A stretch of 64,000 bases of DNA from an uncultured Bacteroidota bacterium (lineage in GTDB: Bacteria; Bacteroidota; Bacteroidia; NS11-12g; UBA9320), in the NCBI GenBank assembly GCA_937124965.1, contig CAKZLB010000010.1, positions 1 through 64,000 on the forward strand, in the 5' to 3' direction. Shown piece after piece: positions 52,153 to 60,745 of the stretch. A program made the translations under genes and the position numbers. Below the pieces are notes generated by a model. It was not told the DNA's origin, did not search any database, and worked only from the letters and a program-made list of their open reading frames with translations. The first letter of the stretch is position 1. Each line of letters starts with the position of its first letter.

Positions 52153-53024
52153 TTCGATCAATGACTGGTTATGGTAGTGCCGAAAAAATCACCAAAAAGT
52201 ATCAAATAAAAATTGAAATAAAATCGCTTAATGGTAAGTTTTTAGAGCTCAATTTAAGAACTCCAAAGGCGTTAGCAGAAAAGGAACCACTTCTTAGAAA
52301 GTACCTTTCGAAATTGTTAATAAGAGGTTCAGTATTGTGCACCCTCACTATCGATCCCGTAGGCGAAGCCGCAGAAGGATCAACAATAAATACGGCTCTT
52401 GCCAAACACTATTTCGAACAAATCAAGTCACTCAGTGATGAATTGGGTACTAACGATAAAGACATATTGCGCAGCATACTAATGTTGCCAGACGTAATGA
52501 CGGTTGAAGAAGGAAACATTGAGGAGTCAGACTGGAAAGAAATCCTTAAAACCGTTGACGATGCTTACGAAAAGTTTGACACCTTCCGACAAAACGAAGG
52601 ATCAGAGCTAATGGCAATGTTGCTTGAGCATAATACTACGATAAAGAATCAAATTCCAGCCATAGAAACATTTGAAGTAGAACGAAAACAACTTGTAAAA
52701 GACCGATTACTATCAGGCCTTGACGAATACGCTCGTGAAAAAGGAAATGTTGATATGAATCGATTTGAGCAGGAGTTAATTTTCTATCTTGAAAAGTTAG
52801 ATATAGCGGAAGAGAAAAATCGACTCCGCACCCATTGTGAACTTTTTGAAAAAGAACTAAACAAAGGATCAAACGGAAAAAAACTTGGGTTTATTAGTCA
52901 AGAAATGGGTCGAGAGATTAACACGCTTGGTTCTAAAGCCAATTATGCCCCTATTCAAGAGTTGGTCATAGTGATGAAAGAAGAGTTAGAAAAGATTAAA
53001 GAACAAACGCTGAACGTTTTATAA
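52149..53024 (+). CDS. yicC: YicC family endoribonuclease
   Basis: 291 residues, full length. The N-terminus is 'MIRSMTGYGSAEK' and 'IEIKSLNGKFLELNLRTP', and the C-terminus is 'NRLRTHCELFEKEL...GKKLGFISQEMGREINTLGSKAN', both diagnostic for YicC/YloC. E. coli YicC is an endoribonuclease affecting small-RNA stability. It lies directly before gmk with no gap, a common arrangement. Confidence 0.92.
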   Translation: MIRSMTGYGSAEKITKKYQIKIEIKSLNGKFLELNLRTPKALAEKEPLLRKYLSKLLIRGSVLCTLTIDPVGEAAEGSTINTALAKHYFEQIKSLSDELGTNDKDILRSILMLPDVMTVEEGNIEESDWKEILKTVDDAYEKFDTFRQNEGSELMAMLLEHNTTIKNQIPAIETFEVERKQLVKDRLLSGLDEYAREKGNVDMNRFEQELIFYLEKLDIAEEKNRLRTHCELFEKELNKGSNGKKLGFISQEMGREINTLGSKANYAPIQELVIVMKEELEKIKEQTLNVL

Positions 53025-53588
53025 ATGAGTAAGTTAGTCATATTTTCAGCACCCTCCGGTTCTGGTAAAACAACGGTTGTAAAGCATTTACTTAATTCGA
53101 ATGATGACTTAGAGTTTTCAATTTCAGCGACTACAAGAGCAAAACGACCAAATGAAGTAGATGGCAAGGATTATTATTTTTTGACACCTGACGAGTTTGA
53201 GAAAAAACTAAAAAATGATGAGTTTTTAGAACATGAGCAAGTCTATGAGGGCTTGTACTATGGAACTTTAAAATCTGAGGTTGAACGCATTTGGTCAAAC
53301 GGAAAATCAGTTATTTTTGATGTTGACGTAGTTGGAGGTCTAAATATCAAGAAGATTTATGGCAAAAAGGCACTTGCGGTATTTCTGAGACCACCAAGCA
53401 TTGACGAACTCATGACACGTTTGAAAAACCGTGAAACTGAGGTGGAGCATGAGTTAGAGCAACGTATAGGAAAGGCTAATGAAGAATTAAAATTCGAGAA
53501 ACAATTTGATATTGTATTGATTAATAATATCTTAGCCCACACACTTAAAGAAACAGAAAGTATTGTCAAGTATTTCTTGGCGCAATAA
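53025..53588 (+). CDS. gmk: Guanylate kinase
   Basis: 187 residues. The P-loop is APSGSGKTT (9-17). GMP-binding residues are in 'FSISATTRAKRPNEVDGKDYYF' and 'EHEQVYEGLYYGTL', and 'VIFDVDVVGG' is the second nucleotide motif. It phosphorylates GMP to GDP with ATP. It starts immediately after the yicC stop. Confidence 0.96.
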   Translation: MSKLVIFSAPSGSGKTTVVKHLLNSNDDLEFSISATTRAKRPNEVDGKDYYFLTPDEFEKKLKNDEFLEHEQVYEGLYYGTLKSEVERIWSNGKSVIFDVDVVGGLNIKKIYGKKALAVFLRPPSIDELMTRLKNRETEVEHELEQRIGKANEELKFEKQFDIVLINNILAHTLKETESIVKYFLAQ

Positions 53589-53590
53589 AT

Positions 53591-54157
53591 ATGAGAGTCG
53601 GTTTATTTTTTGGATCATTTAACCCTATTCATACGGGTCATTTAATATTAAGTCAATTTATTTTAGACCAAATAAAATTGGATGAAATATGGTTTGTTGT
53701 GTCACCTCAAAACCCTCTCAAGTCGCCAATTGATTTGTATGATGAGAAGGATCGTTTAAAGATGGTGCAAATGGCTATTGAGGATCAACCACGGTTTAAA
53801 GCGTGTGATGTAGAATTCGATATGCCTCGTCCTTCATATACGTTTGATACACTCGTAGCACTTGGCAAGAAGTATCCTAAAAACGAATTTGCGTTAATCC
53901 TCGGGTCTGATAATCTTCAACATTTTGATAAATGGAAAGATCACGAGCAGATATTGCTGGAGTACGATCTGATCGTTTACAATAGAGAGAATAACCCTGG
54001 TGGTGACTTCGCAAAAAATCAAAAAGTGCGCTTGTTAAAAGGGCCGATGTTGAATATTTCGTCAACTCAGATTCGAAGTTATCTAAGACTTGGTCGGGGA
54101 ATTAAATTTATGGTTCCGTCTGCAGTTGAGAAACACTTAATGACGCTTCAAGAGTAG
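53591..54157 (+). CDS. nadD: Nicotinate-nucleotide adenylyltransferase
   Basis: 188 residues. 'GLFFGSFNPIHTGHL' has the nucleotidyltransferase H-x-G-H motif, and 'ISSTQIRSYLR' is the C-terminal S/T-x-x-x-R motif. It adenylates nicotinate mononucleotide in NAD synthesis. It begins 2 bases after gmk and ends the operon. Downstream are an imperfect structure (54194-54238) and a terminator that mainly serves the opposing gene. Confidence 0.94.
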   Translation: MRVGLFFGSFNPIHTGHLILSQFILDQIKLDEIWFVVSPQNPLKSPIDLYDEKDRLKMVQMAIEDQPRFKACDVEFDMPRPSYTFDTLVALGKKYPKNEFALILGSDNLQHFDKWKDHEQILLEYDLIVYNRENNPGGDFAKNQKVRLLKGPMLNISSTQIRSYLRLGRGIKFMVPSAVEKHLMTLQE

Positions 54158-54193
54158 TTGCCTTCTATTATTCTCTTTTTTATTGTCCATTTC

Positions 54194-54238
54194 TAAGCAT
54201 TTAAATGTGCATTCTTTTATGCTCCCTATAAATGCTTA
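54194..54238. repeat. 10-bp inverted repeat downstream of nadD
   Basis: TAAGCATTTA (54194-54203) and TAAATGCTTA (54229-54238) are perfect complements around a 25-base loop. It lacks a T run after the stem, so it is a weak terminator candidate or a protein-binding site. Confidence 0.45.
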
Positions 54239-54257
54239 TTTCAATCTTGGCTAAACG

Positions 54258-54288
54258 AAAAAAAGTCACCCGGTTTCCCAGGTGACTC
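54258..54288 (-). terminator. Terminator of FAS1 lipoprotein gene
   Basis: On the minus strand AGTCACC (54287-54281) pairs with GGTGACT (54270-54264) across a 10-base loop and runs into seven Ts (54264-54258). It lies 58 bases past the stop at 54346. Confidence 0.7.
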
Positions 54289-54345
54289 TTTAATTGAAAT
54301 GAAAACTTAACTCAAGACATTTATTTTATTGTACAAAACAGTTTG

Positions 54346-55317
54346 TTACAGTTGTGGGATAATCACCCTGTCTATTGCATGGATGATTCCGTTTGAAGTC
54401 TGAACATTCGGAATTTGAACAGTTGCAACATCACCGTTTGCGTCCGTAATTTTTACCCCGTCGGTATTGTTAATTGTAATCGTAGATCCTTCGAAAGTTT
54501 CAGGCATCATACCATCGGTGATTTCAGTCGACTCCACGTTATCACCTGCAACCACATGATACTTCAGTACTGATTCTAAAACACTTACTGGAATATCAGA
54601 TAATTCGTTCCAATCCATATTTCCCGCTAATAAGTCCATAAATGCTTTGTCCGTTGGAGCAAAGATTGTGAAAGGACCTTCTGCAGATAAGGTAGCTACA
54701 AAATCAGTTGTCAAATCGTCACGTGTCAACGCAGCAACCAGAATGCTAAATGATGGATTTGCTAGAGCTGCATCAACAGAATTAGGTATTGTAATCACTT
54801 TGTTTACAACATGAATAACACCATTGCTCGCCATTACATCTGGGGTAGCAACTTTTGCTCTGTTGTTAATCATAACACCGTCCGTTAAATCTACTAATGC
54901 AGAAATTTTTGTGTCTTGGGGTCCAGAAGCCATTGTTGAAACGTACCCTGCAGATAACATATCGCTAGTTACTTTTCCTGAAACAACATGATTCAATAGA
55001 ATTTCTTTTAGGGTTGCATCGTCAACTTTGTCTAGACCATCGATATCTAACTCAGTTAGAAGGGAAGCAAAAGCTTCATCTGTTGGAGCAAATACTGTAA
55101 AAGGGCCTTCACCCATTAAAACTGCATCAAGATCAACACGCTCTAGCGCCGATACAAGAATTGTGAAGTTGTTTTCTTTTGCAACATCTACAATAGTGGT
55201 TGATTCAGTGGTTGTTGTTGTTGGCATGTCGTCATCATCATCATCGTTACACGCTGTAAAAAATGTAACCATCGAGAAGGCTACTAATAAGGTTAAAAAA
55301 TTACGTTTTTTATTCAT
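54346..55317 (-). CDS. Fasciclin (FAS1) domain lipoprotein, two domains
   Basis: 323 residues from ATG 55317 (an upstream ATG at 55344 would lengthen the signal). The lipobox is VTFFTAC, then an Asp/Thr linker. Two FAS1 domains (~40-185 and ~190-323) each have the H1 box ('GPFTVFAPTDEAFASLL'; 'GPFTIFAPTDKAFMDLL') and the H2 box ('NGVIHVVNKVITIP'; 'NGIIHAIDRVIIPQL'). FAS1 proteins mediate adhesion; it is probably on the cell surface. A 9-bp inverted repeat lies in its upstream region. Confidence 0.92.
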   Translation of the reverse strand: MNKKRNFLTLLVAFSMVTFFTACNDDDDDDMPTTTTTESTTIVDVAKENNFTILVSALERVDLDAVLMGEGPFTVFAPTDEAFASLLTELDIDGLDKVDDATLKEILLNHVVSGKVTSDMLSAGYVSTMASGPQDTKISALVDLTDGVMINNRAKVATPDVMASNGVIHVVNKVITIPNSVDAALANPSFSILVAALTRDDLTTDFVATLSAEGPFTIFAPTDKAFMDLLAGNMDWNELSDIPVSVLESVLKYHVVAGDNVESTEITDGMMPETFEGSTITINNTDGVKITDANGDVATVQIPNVQTSNGIIHAIDRVIIPQL

Positions 55318-55350
55318 TTTCTTAAAGGTTTGAAGGTAGAACACTTAAAG

Positions 55351-55384
55351 TTTGTTTAATGTTTTGATAAAAAAGTTAAACAAA
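55351..55384. promoter_or_regulatory. 9-bp inverted repeat upstream of FAS1 gene
   Basis: TTTGTTTAA (55351-55359) and TTAAACAAA (55376-55384) are exact inverted copies separated by 16 bases, in the leader or promoter of the FAS1 lipoprotein. They could be a dimeric regulator site; the sequence alone does not show which. Confidence 0.4.
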
Positions 55385-55474
55385 GTAATAATTACGTCAG
55401 AGAAATTAATTGACTAATAATCAATTGGTTGTATTACAAATAGTAGTAGAGTAAAGTTTTTATAAATAAATGTA

Positions 55475-55503
55475 GGGAAAAGTAGGGGTAAGAAAGGGGT
55501 AGG
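55475..55503 (+). promoter_or_regulatory. G-rich repeated tract upstream of DUF2807 gene
   Basis: G tracts at 55475-55477, 55485-55488, 55496-55499 and 55502-55503 recur about every 10-11 bases (GTAGGG-like units). They stand out in AT-rich DNA just before ATG 55531. This could be an operator repeat or a weak G-quadruplex. Confidence 0.35.
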
Positions 55504-55530
55504 TTGTCTTACAGTCAAACAAAAAGAAAA

Positions 55531-56265
55531 ATGAAAACAAGTATATTAAAAGTGGCGTCTTTTTTAGGGTTGGTAGTCTTTATGACTTCATGCGATAACA
55601 ATGGTGTTTGTATCAAGGGAAATGGAGACATTGTAACGGAGACATTCGACTTAGAATCGTTTGATGCTATCGATTTGCAAGAATCAGCTAATGTGAAAAT
55701 AATACACGGCACCGAACAGCGTGTTCAGGTAACTGGAGACGAAAACATCGTTGACAAATTAAAAAAGACCGTTTCCCAAGATAGATGGAGCATTGCTTTG
55801 CCAAATGGTTGTTATAAACAATACGATTTATCCATTGAGATAACACTGCCATCAGTACGAGCAATTGAGTTGAGTGGAAGTGGTAACGTTGAAGTTAAAA
55901 ACTTTAACTCTTCCGATGACTTGGATCTATCAATATCCGGATCGGGTGATATAGAGTTAATTGGTTTTGATAAAATCGATCAAGTAGAGGCTCGGATTAG
56001 TGGCAGTGGGTCTATAATAGCTACCAATGGAAATACTCAAGTTGAAGACTTAGATATTCGTATTTCCGGATCAGGTGATGTGGATGTTTACGCACTCGAA
56101 AGTGATGATTGTACCATTAAGATTAGTGGGTCAGGAAACAGTTATGTCACAGTACAGGATGCATTGAACGTAAATATTTCTGGCTCTGGTAAAGTATATT
56201 ATCATGGTAACCCAGTGGTTACAAAAAATATCAGTGGGAGTGGAGCTGTTAAAAAAAGAGATTAA
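55531..56265 (+). CDS. DUF2807 head-GIN domain lipoprotein
   Basis: 244 residues from ATG 55531. The lipobox is LVVFMTSC. 'ETFDLESFDAIDLQESANVKIIHG' opens the head-GIN/DUF2807 domain, and seven SGSG turns ('ISGSGDIEL', 'ISGSGSIIA', 'ISGSGNSYV', 'ISGSGKVYY' and others) mark rungs of a right-handed beta-helix. It is probably in the outer membrane or periplasm. The family is common in Bacteroidota and has no defined function. Confidence 0.9.
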   Translation: MKTSILKVASFLGLVVFMTSCDNNGVCIKGNGDIVTETFDLESFDAIDLQESANVKIIHGTEQRVQVTGDENIVDKLKKTVSQDRWSIALPNGCYKQYDLSIEITLPSVRAIELSGSGNVEVKNFNSSDDLDLSISGSGDIELIGFDKIDQVEARISGSGSIIATNGNTQVEDLDIRISGSGDVDVYALESDDCTIKISGSGNSYVTVQDALNVNISGSGKVYYHGNPVVTKNISGSGAVKKRD

Positions 56266-56298
56266 CAAAAAAATTGAACTCAGGTTAGTAAATATCTG

Positions 56299-56331
56299 CG
56301 TCTAGCCTCATTGGTTAGGCGTTGATATTTT
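56299..56331 (+). terminator. Hairpin terminator after DUF2807 gene
   Basis: CGTCTAGCC (56299-56307) pairs with GGTTAGGCG (56313-56321) in a 9-bp stem with two G-T wobbles around TCATT. It is followed by TTGATATTTT, a weak T-rich tail. Confidence 0.5.
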
Positions 56332-56394
56332 CATACATATCACCAGCAATCATGAAATTGTGTTTCTTTGCGATGCATTCGATAGAAACATAAC

Positions 56395-56715
56395 ATGTTA
56401 TTTTTTAGAACACTAATATCCTTTTTCAACGATAGAGAGTACGTCGATTTATTATTAACTACCTTGGCGACAATAGCCATTGGCACCGTTGCATATCATT
56501 TTATAGAAGGCTGGAAATGGTTAGATTGTATTTATTTCTGCGTCATTACGTTAAGCACGGTCGGTTATGGAGATTTTTCACCACAAACAGATGGAGGGAA
56601 AGTGTTTACCATCTTTTATATCATTATTGGAATTGGTATTATTTTGAGTTTTATTAATACACTGTATCACCATTATAGTGTTTCGGTTAAGAATAATAAA
56701 TCAACAAACCGATAA
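56395..56715 (+). CDS. Two-helix potassium channel family protein
   Basis: 106 residues. Two membrane helices (~19-36 and ~70-90) flank a pore helix and the selectivity filter TVGYGD (55-60), as in KcsA-type 2-TM channels. There is no cytoplasmic RCK domain, so it forms a minimal tetrameric pore. It conducts K+ across the inner membrane. It stands alone between two unrelated genes. Confidence 0.88.
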   Translation: MLFFRTLISFFNDREYVDLLLTTLATIAIGTVAYHFIEGWKWLDCIYFCVITLSTVGYGDFSPQTDGGKVFTIFYIIIGIGIILSFINTLYHHYSVSVKNNKSTNR

Positions 56716-56827
56716 GCTGATACTGTGTTTATGTCGATGATTCCGAGAAACGAACATTTAGAACTCGTTACGTGTACTTGTCAAAAAACTACCAATTCAG
56801 TATTGTGTTGCTAAACGAGTAAACAAA

Positions 56828-58528
56828 TTAGAAAGTAAAGTAATAACTAATACTGCCTATTTGGCTTACGTCAGAACCTCTGTTTTGCTGCATAGCAGAT
56901 AGACTCAAGTTATGACTTTTTTTCATTCTCACGCTTAAACTAACTCTAGAATTGATAACATTGACAGGGTCTATGGCTGAATTTGAGGATGACGTATTGT
57001 TGTAGTTAACAGAAGCTGATATTCGCATTGCCTTTTTAAACAACTTTTTTCCAACGGTAAGAGAAGGTCCTTGCGTAATAAACTTGTCTTCTGAAACCAT
57101 ATTATGGGTGTAAAAGTACCCAGTCACAATATCAACATTGCTACGGTTGTTTTGAAACGCATGTGCTAAGCTTACATTGTAAAATGTATTACTTCCACCT
57201 GGTTGTTCATTGCCACCTTGTTCGGCATAAACGTCTTGGAGTCCAAGATTTGCAATTAAACTATGTGATAAACTATCCTTCTGTTTTAAAACATAAGTAG
57301 AGTTGATATTTAAGTTTTGCGAAATCTGCGTAAAGTTGAAAGTATCTAAAGCCTGATATTGATTTAACTGATTAATAAATTGAAACTGTGACTTTATCCG
57401 CATGAATGTTCTAAAGTTAGAATAGTTTACACCCAGATTAAATCGTTCGTTAGGAGTAAAATTAGTATTAAGTGAACCAACAAAACGTTGATTTGCTCCG
57501 GCTTTATTTCCGTCCAAATCATCTCGTTGAATTCCACCTCGGGCAAAAACAGATAACTTATTCTTCATCATTACTTTTCCTAAATTAAGTGTGATGTTTT
57601 CTAGGTCATTTGCAAAAAAGTAAGCCCCTAATGTTCTGTAACCTGGGTCTATTTTCTCGTATCCAACACCAATTTGATTCGTTTTCTTCTGGTAGTTCAT
57701 ACTGATTTTTTGCGCAGTGTAGTATGCGGTTGAATTATTTTCAGGAAAAACTAGATTGAACATTCCTGAAGTACGTTCTACTACTTCTGATTGGTCGCGA
57801 ATATCTTGAGTAAGAGCGCTCATGGCAAATTCCGTTTTTATCTCAAAACCTTTAAATGGTCGAAATGCAAGATCAACAGTACCAACTAAATTTTGCTGAG
57901 GAACAATACCAAAAGTATCTGGCTGAGTTACCAATGAGTTTTCTCTGTCTTTTGCGGTGAACACATTTAATCCAATATCAAAAATATCTTGAACAAATTG
58001 AACTTTTCCGCCGTATCCCCAACGTTCATAAGCAGCTAACTGATTAGAAAATGCTGAGTCATACTCTACGGCTTGTTGGAATTTTCCTCCCATAGCGCTA
58101 TACCGAAATTTGCGTTTTTGTGGGGCAATTTCAACACCAACACCGGTAAACTGATGCCCATTCAAAGAGTAAGGTGAATACGTCATATTTACATCTCCAA
58201 TATGGGCTGTTACACCTTTATAGGTAGGATGAATGCTTAATCGGGAAGGTGTGTTTGGAACTTTTAATTCTCTATTTGCGTTTGAGATATTCATCGATAC
58301 AGGAATATCGATAGTTTCTAAAATTCTAAGATTTAGGTTTCCAGCTACATTCCAAGTATATGGATTTCTGTTGGCCATTGAATTACCTGCATATCCGATC
58401 ATACCTGCACTTAAACCACCACTTAATTTCAGTTTCTTCTTTTCGTCTAAATTGTTAAGGTCAATTGTTTGTGCCGATAAGGAAGAAGCTACTAAAAGCA
58501 TCGCGGTAAGCTGAAGTAATCGAGTCAT
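56828..58528 (-). CDS. Putative outer-membrane beta-barrel protein
   Basis: 566 residues from ATG 58528, chosen for its signal peptide (MTRLLQLTAMLLVASSLSAQ); ATG 58567 adds 13. Nearly the whole mature chain alternates polar and hydrophobic residues as short strands ('FRYSAMGGKF', 'FKGFEIKTEFAMSA', 'KLSVFARGGIQ', 'RISASVNYNN'). The last residue is aromatic in 'IGSISYYFTF', the usual outer-membrane barrel ending. The family is not recognised. It follows the FN3 protein gene on the same strand by 60 bases and probably forms its membrane partner. Confidence 0.65.
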   Translation of the reverse strand: MTRLLQLTAMLLVASSLSAQTIDLNNLDEKKKLKLSGGLSAGMIGYAGNSMANRNPYTWNVAGNLNLRILETIDIPVSMNISNANRELKVPNTPSRLSIHPTYKGVTAHIGDVNMTYSPYSLNGHQFTGVGVEIAPQKRKFRYSAMGGKFQQAVEYDSAFSNQLAAYERWGYGGKVQFVQDIFDIGLNVFTAKDRENSLVTQPDTFGIVPQQNLVGTVDLAFRPFKGFEIKTEFAMSALTQDIRDQSEVVERTSGMFNLVFPENNSTAYYTAQKISMNYQKKTNQIGVGYEKIDPGYRTLGAYFFANDLENITLNLGKVMMKNKLSVFARGGIQRDDLDGNKAGANQRFVGSLNTNFTPNERFNLGVNYSNFRTFMRIKSQFQFINQLNQYQALDTFNFTQISQNLNINSTYVLKQKDSLSHSLIANLGLQDVYAEQGGNEQPGGSNTFYNVSLAHAFQNNRSNVDIVTGYFYTHNMVSEDKFITQGPSLTVGKKLFKKAMRISASVNYNNTSSSNSAIDPVNVINSRVSLSVRMKKSHNLSLSAMQQNRGSDVSQIGSISYYFTF

Positions 58529-58588
58529 ATTCAGTTGTAAGTTTTTGATAATGTTGGGGTTTGTCATTGCAAATGATTTAGTAGTGGA

Positions 58589-60736
58589 TTAATTCAGACC
58601 TCGTCTTACTGATTGAGAGAAACTCAGTTTGCTTTCTTTTCCCTGTTTATTGATGATAGTTACCGCATAGACATATAGAACTCCGTCTTGCACAGATGTA
58701 TCTGTATAATCGAACGACCCAGGTTTAAGACTGGTAAGTTTTTTGAATCCTCGCTCGTTCGATTTTCTTCTATAGATATTAAAAGATACCCTGTCGGCAG
58801 TTTTAAGTGCTGGGATCGAAACGTAGATTCCTTCTGTAGAGTTTCGAACCATGAAATCCTCAATAAAGTCACTATTACTACTTTCATAATTGAATACGGC
58901 TGATGAACTAAAATCACTTTCATCACCCCTATAAGAGACTGAAGCAACACGATATTCAAATGCATCTCCTGTCTTTATAGTAGAATCGGTATACGAATTG
59001 GTTTTAAGAATTTCTTCGATGCGCTCATAGTTCTCATCGTCGGTACCTTTTTCTTTCTTTTCTAAGATGTACCCATCTATGGCATTATCATATATCCGAA
59101 TATCTTGCCAATTGATATGAAGGTTTCCATTTTCATAATAAAATTCAATATTCTCAGGAGCCTTCATTACAATTTCTTTTGAAGGGTTAATCGATACATG
59201 CTCACTAAACTCGCTTGTGTCTTGAAGGTAATTTTGTGCAATTACTTTGTAGAAATAAGTGCTTCTTCCGCTTAGTGATCCACTGGTATCTATATAAAAA
59301 ATATCTTTTACTGGTCCGTCAAGTAACTTGACATTTGAAGGTTTTGTCCCTCGATAAATATAGTAACCATAGGTGGTTTGTTGAGAAGTATGATCCCAAT
59401 CAAGCCGGACACCGTCTTCTATAGATTCAGCGCGCAAATTTGTTGGAACGTCAGGGGTGGAAAACTTGCTATACTGACCAGTACCTTCTGCTGGTAGTTT
59501 TTGTTCATATTGTATGCCAGCTGTATATACTGCTTTAGCCTTGTAGCGGTATGTTTGTCCAATAGCTAAATCATGGTCTATGATTGCGGTATCTGATTTA
59601 GAAGCATAGCCTACAGTATCAATAACATCATCACTATTAATTTTATATACTAGAACACCTGCCACATATGGTTCTTGTGGTAGTCGCTTCCAACTAATCC
59701 GAATAGCATCTTCAATTTCCGTAACATTTATCCCCTTAAGAATTGGAATATGTTTTTCAGTAATAGTATAGGCGTAAACTGTATCTGACTCTATACCAAT
59801 ATTATATACATCATCTTGAAGCCTGATATATGCTGCCTCAAGTTTGTTAGGAGATGATCGCACATTATAGATAAAAGATAGTTCATCCTCTTTTTCATTA
59901 AGCTGTCCTATAAGAGTTTTAGTGTTGACATACTGACCATTTTTTAATTCGTAAACACTAGCAAACGCTCCTTTTACATTTGCAGCCAAAACTTCGTAGT
60001 GCAACTTTTGATATTCATTTTTGTCAGTTTTAGGTCTTGGAATACTGGTTAGGTATTCTTTAGACACATCAACTTTCCACTGAAAGCTTACCAAACTATC
60101 GGTAACAATAGTTTCTCCACCATTGGCTTTAACATAATCCAGAGCGTAATTCGTATTTCCTGCAGTTATAAACCCAAACCCCCATTGCTCTTCACTTTTA
60201 TCATCATCGTTACGGGTAATGCTATATAAATAATCTGTACCAGGTTCTAATGCAGCATCAACGAATACATGACCTAAGGCAATTCGCACCTTTATATTTG
60301 AGTATAAGAAAGGGTAGTCGGTTGCCATTCTATTGTTTTTAAAATATTTTAGCACATCTTGGTCTTTATCCCCAGGGATCATCTTTTTAATTATTTCAAA
60401 AAAGTCTTCTCCTAGAATACTCTTTAATTCTTTAACAGAATTTGCAGGTTTTAGAACAGATATTACCTGTTGGTACGGATTTTTTTTGTCTGCAATTTTT
60501 GTAGTATCTGAAGGCAACCATGTTCTTTTTATGGTAAACGATTTCGTTGTTCGGATAGCAGTTGAATCATCCGACCCGAATTGAGGGAACCCAAAACAGT
60601 GAACATAGACTTCTTTTTCATTTGATTGGCAAAATATGTATCTGCCTTGCTCTTGCGCCAAAATGCTCACTGGAAACAATAGAAGGGCAACAATTAAATA
60701 TTTTTTTAGCATTTTACTTACGTTCAAATTTTTCAT
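58589..60736 (-). CDS. Exported protein with several fibronectin type III domains
   Basis: 715 residues. The signal peptide is LKKYLIVALLLFPVSILAQ (ATG 60712 is an alternative start). The N-terminal ~320 residues are unrecognised and Lys/Asp-rich ('FGFPQFGSDDSTAIRT', 'EEQWGFGFITAGNTNYALDYV'). Four FN3-like domains follow at about 330-430, 440-530, 535-630 and 635-715, each with a W or Y core and 'D..A..G..Y.Y...A' pattern (for example 'DHDLAIGQTYRYKAKAVYT'). There is no T9SS sorting domain. It lies 9 bases after the giant gene's stop and is probably co-expressed with it. Confidence 0.78.
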   Translation of the reverse strand: MKNLNVSKMLKKYLIVALLLFPVSILAQEQGRYIFCQSNEKEVYVHCFGFPQFGSDDSTAIRTTKSFTIKRTWLPSDTTKIADKKNPYQQVISVLKPANSVKELKSILGEDFFEIIKKMIPGDKDQDVLKYFKNNRMATDYPFLYSNIKVRIALGHVFVDAALEPGTDYLYSITRNDDDKSEEQWGFGFITAGNTNYALDYVKANGGETIVTDSLVSFQWKVDVSKEYLTSIPRPKTDKNEYQKLHYEVLAANVKGAFASVYELKNGQYVNTKTLIGQLNEKEDELSFIYNVRSSPNKLEAAYIRLQDDVYNIGIESDTVYAYTITEKHIPILKGINVTEIEDAIRISWKRLPQEPYVAGVLVYKINSDDVIDTVGYASKSDTAIIDHDLAIGQTYRYKAKAVYTAGIQYEQKLPAEGTGQYSKFSTPDVPTNLRAESIEDGVRLDWDHTSQQTTYGYYIYRGTKPSNVKLLDGPVKDIFYIDTSGSLSGRSTYFYKVIAQNYLQDTSEFSEHVSINPSKEIVMKAPENIEFYYENGNLHINWQDIRIYDNAIDGYILEKKEKGTDDENYERIEEILKTNSYTDSTIKTGDAFEYRVASVSYRGDESDFSSSAVFNYESSNSDFIEDFMVRNSTEGIYVSIPALKTADRVSFNIYRRKSNERGFKKLTSLKPGSFDYTDTSVQDGVLYVYAVTIINKQGKESKLSFSQSVRRGLN

Positions 60737-60745
60737 TGATTCTTG

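Noticed and set aside
55850-56250. Regularly spaced short repeats, CRISPR-like at first glance
   Set aside because: They encode the SGSG turns of the DUF2807 beta-helix. The repeats are short, imperfect and in frame, with no cas genes.
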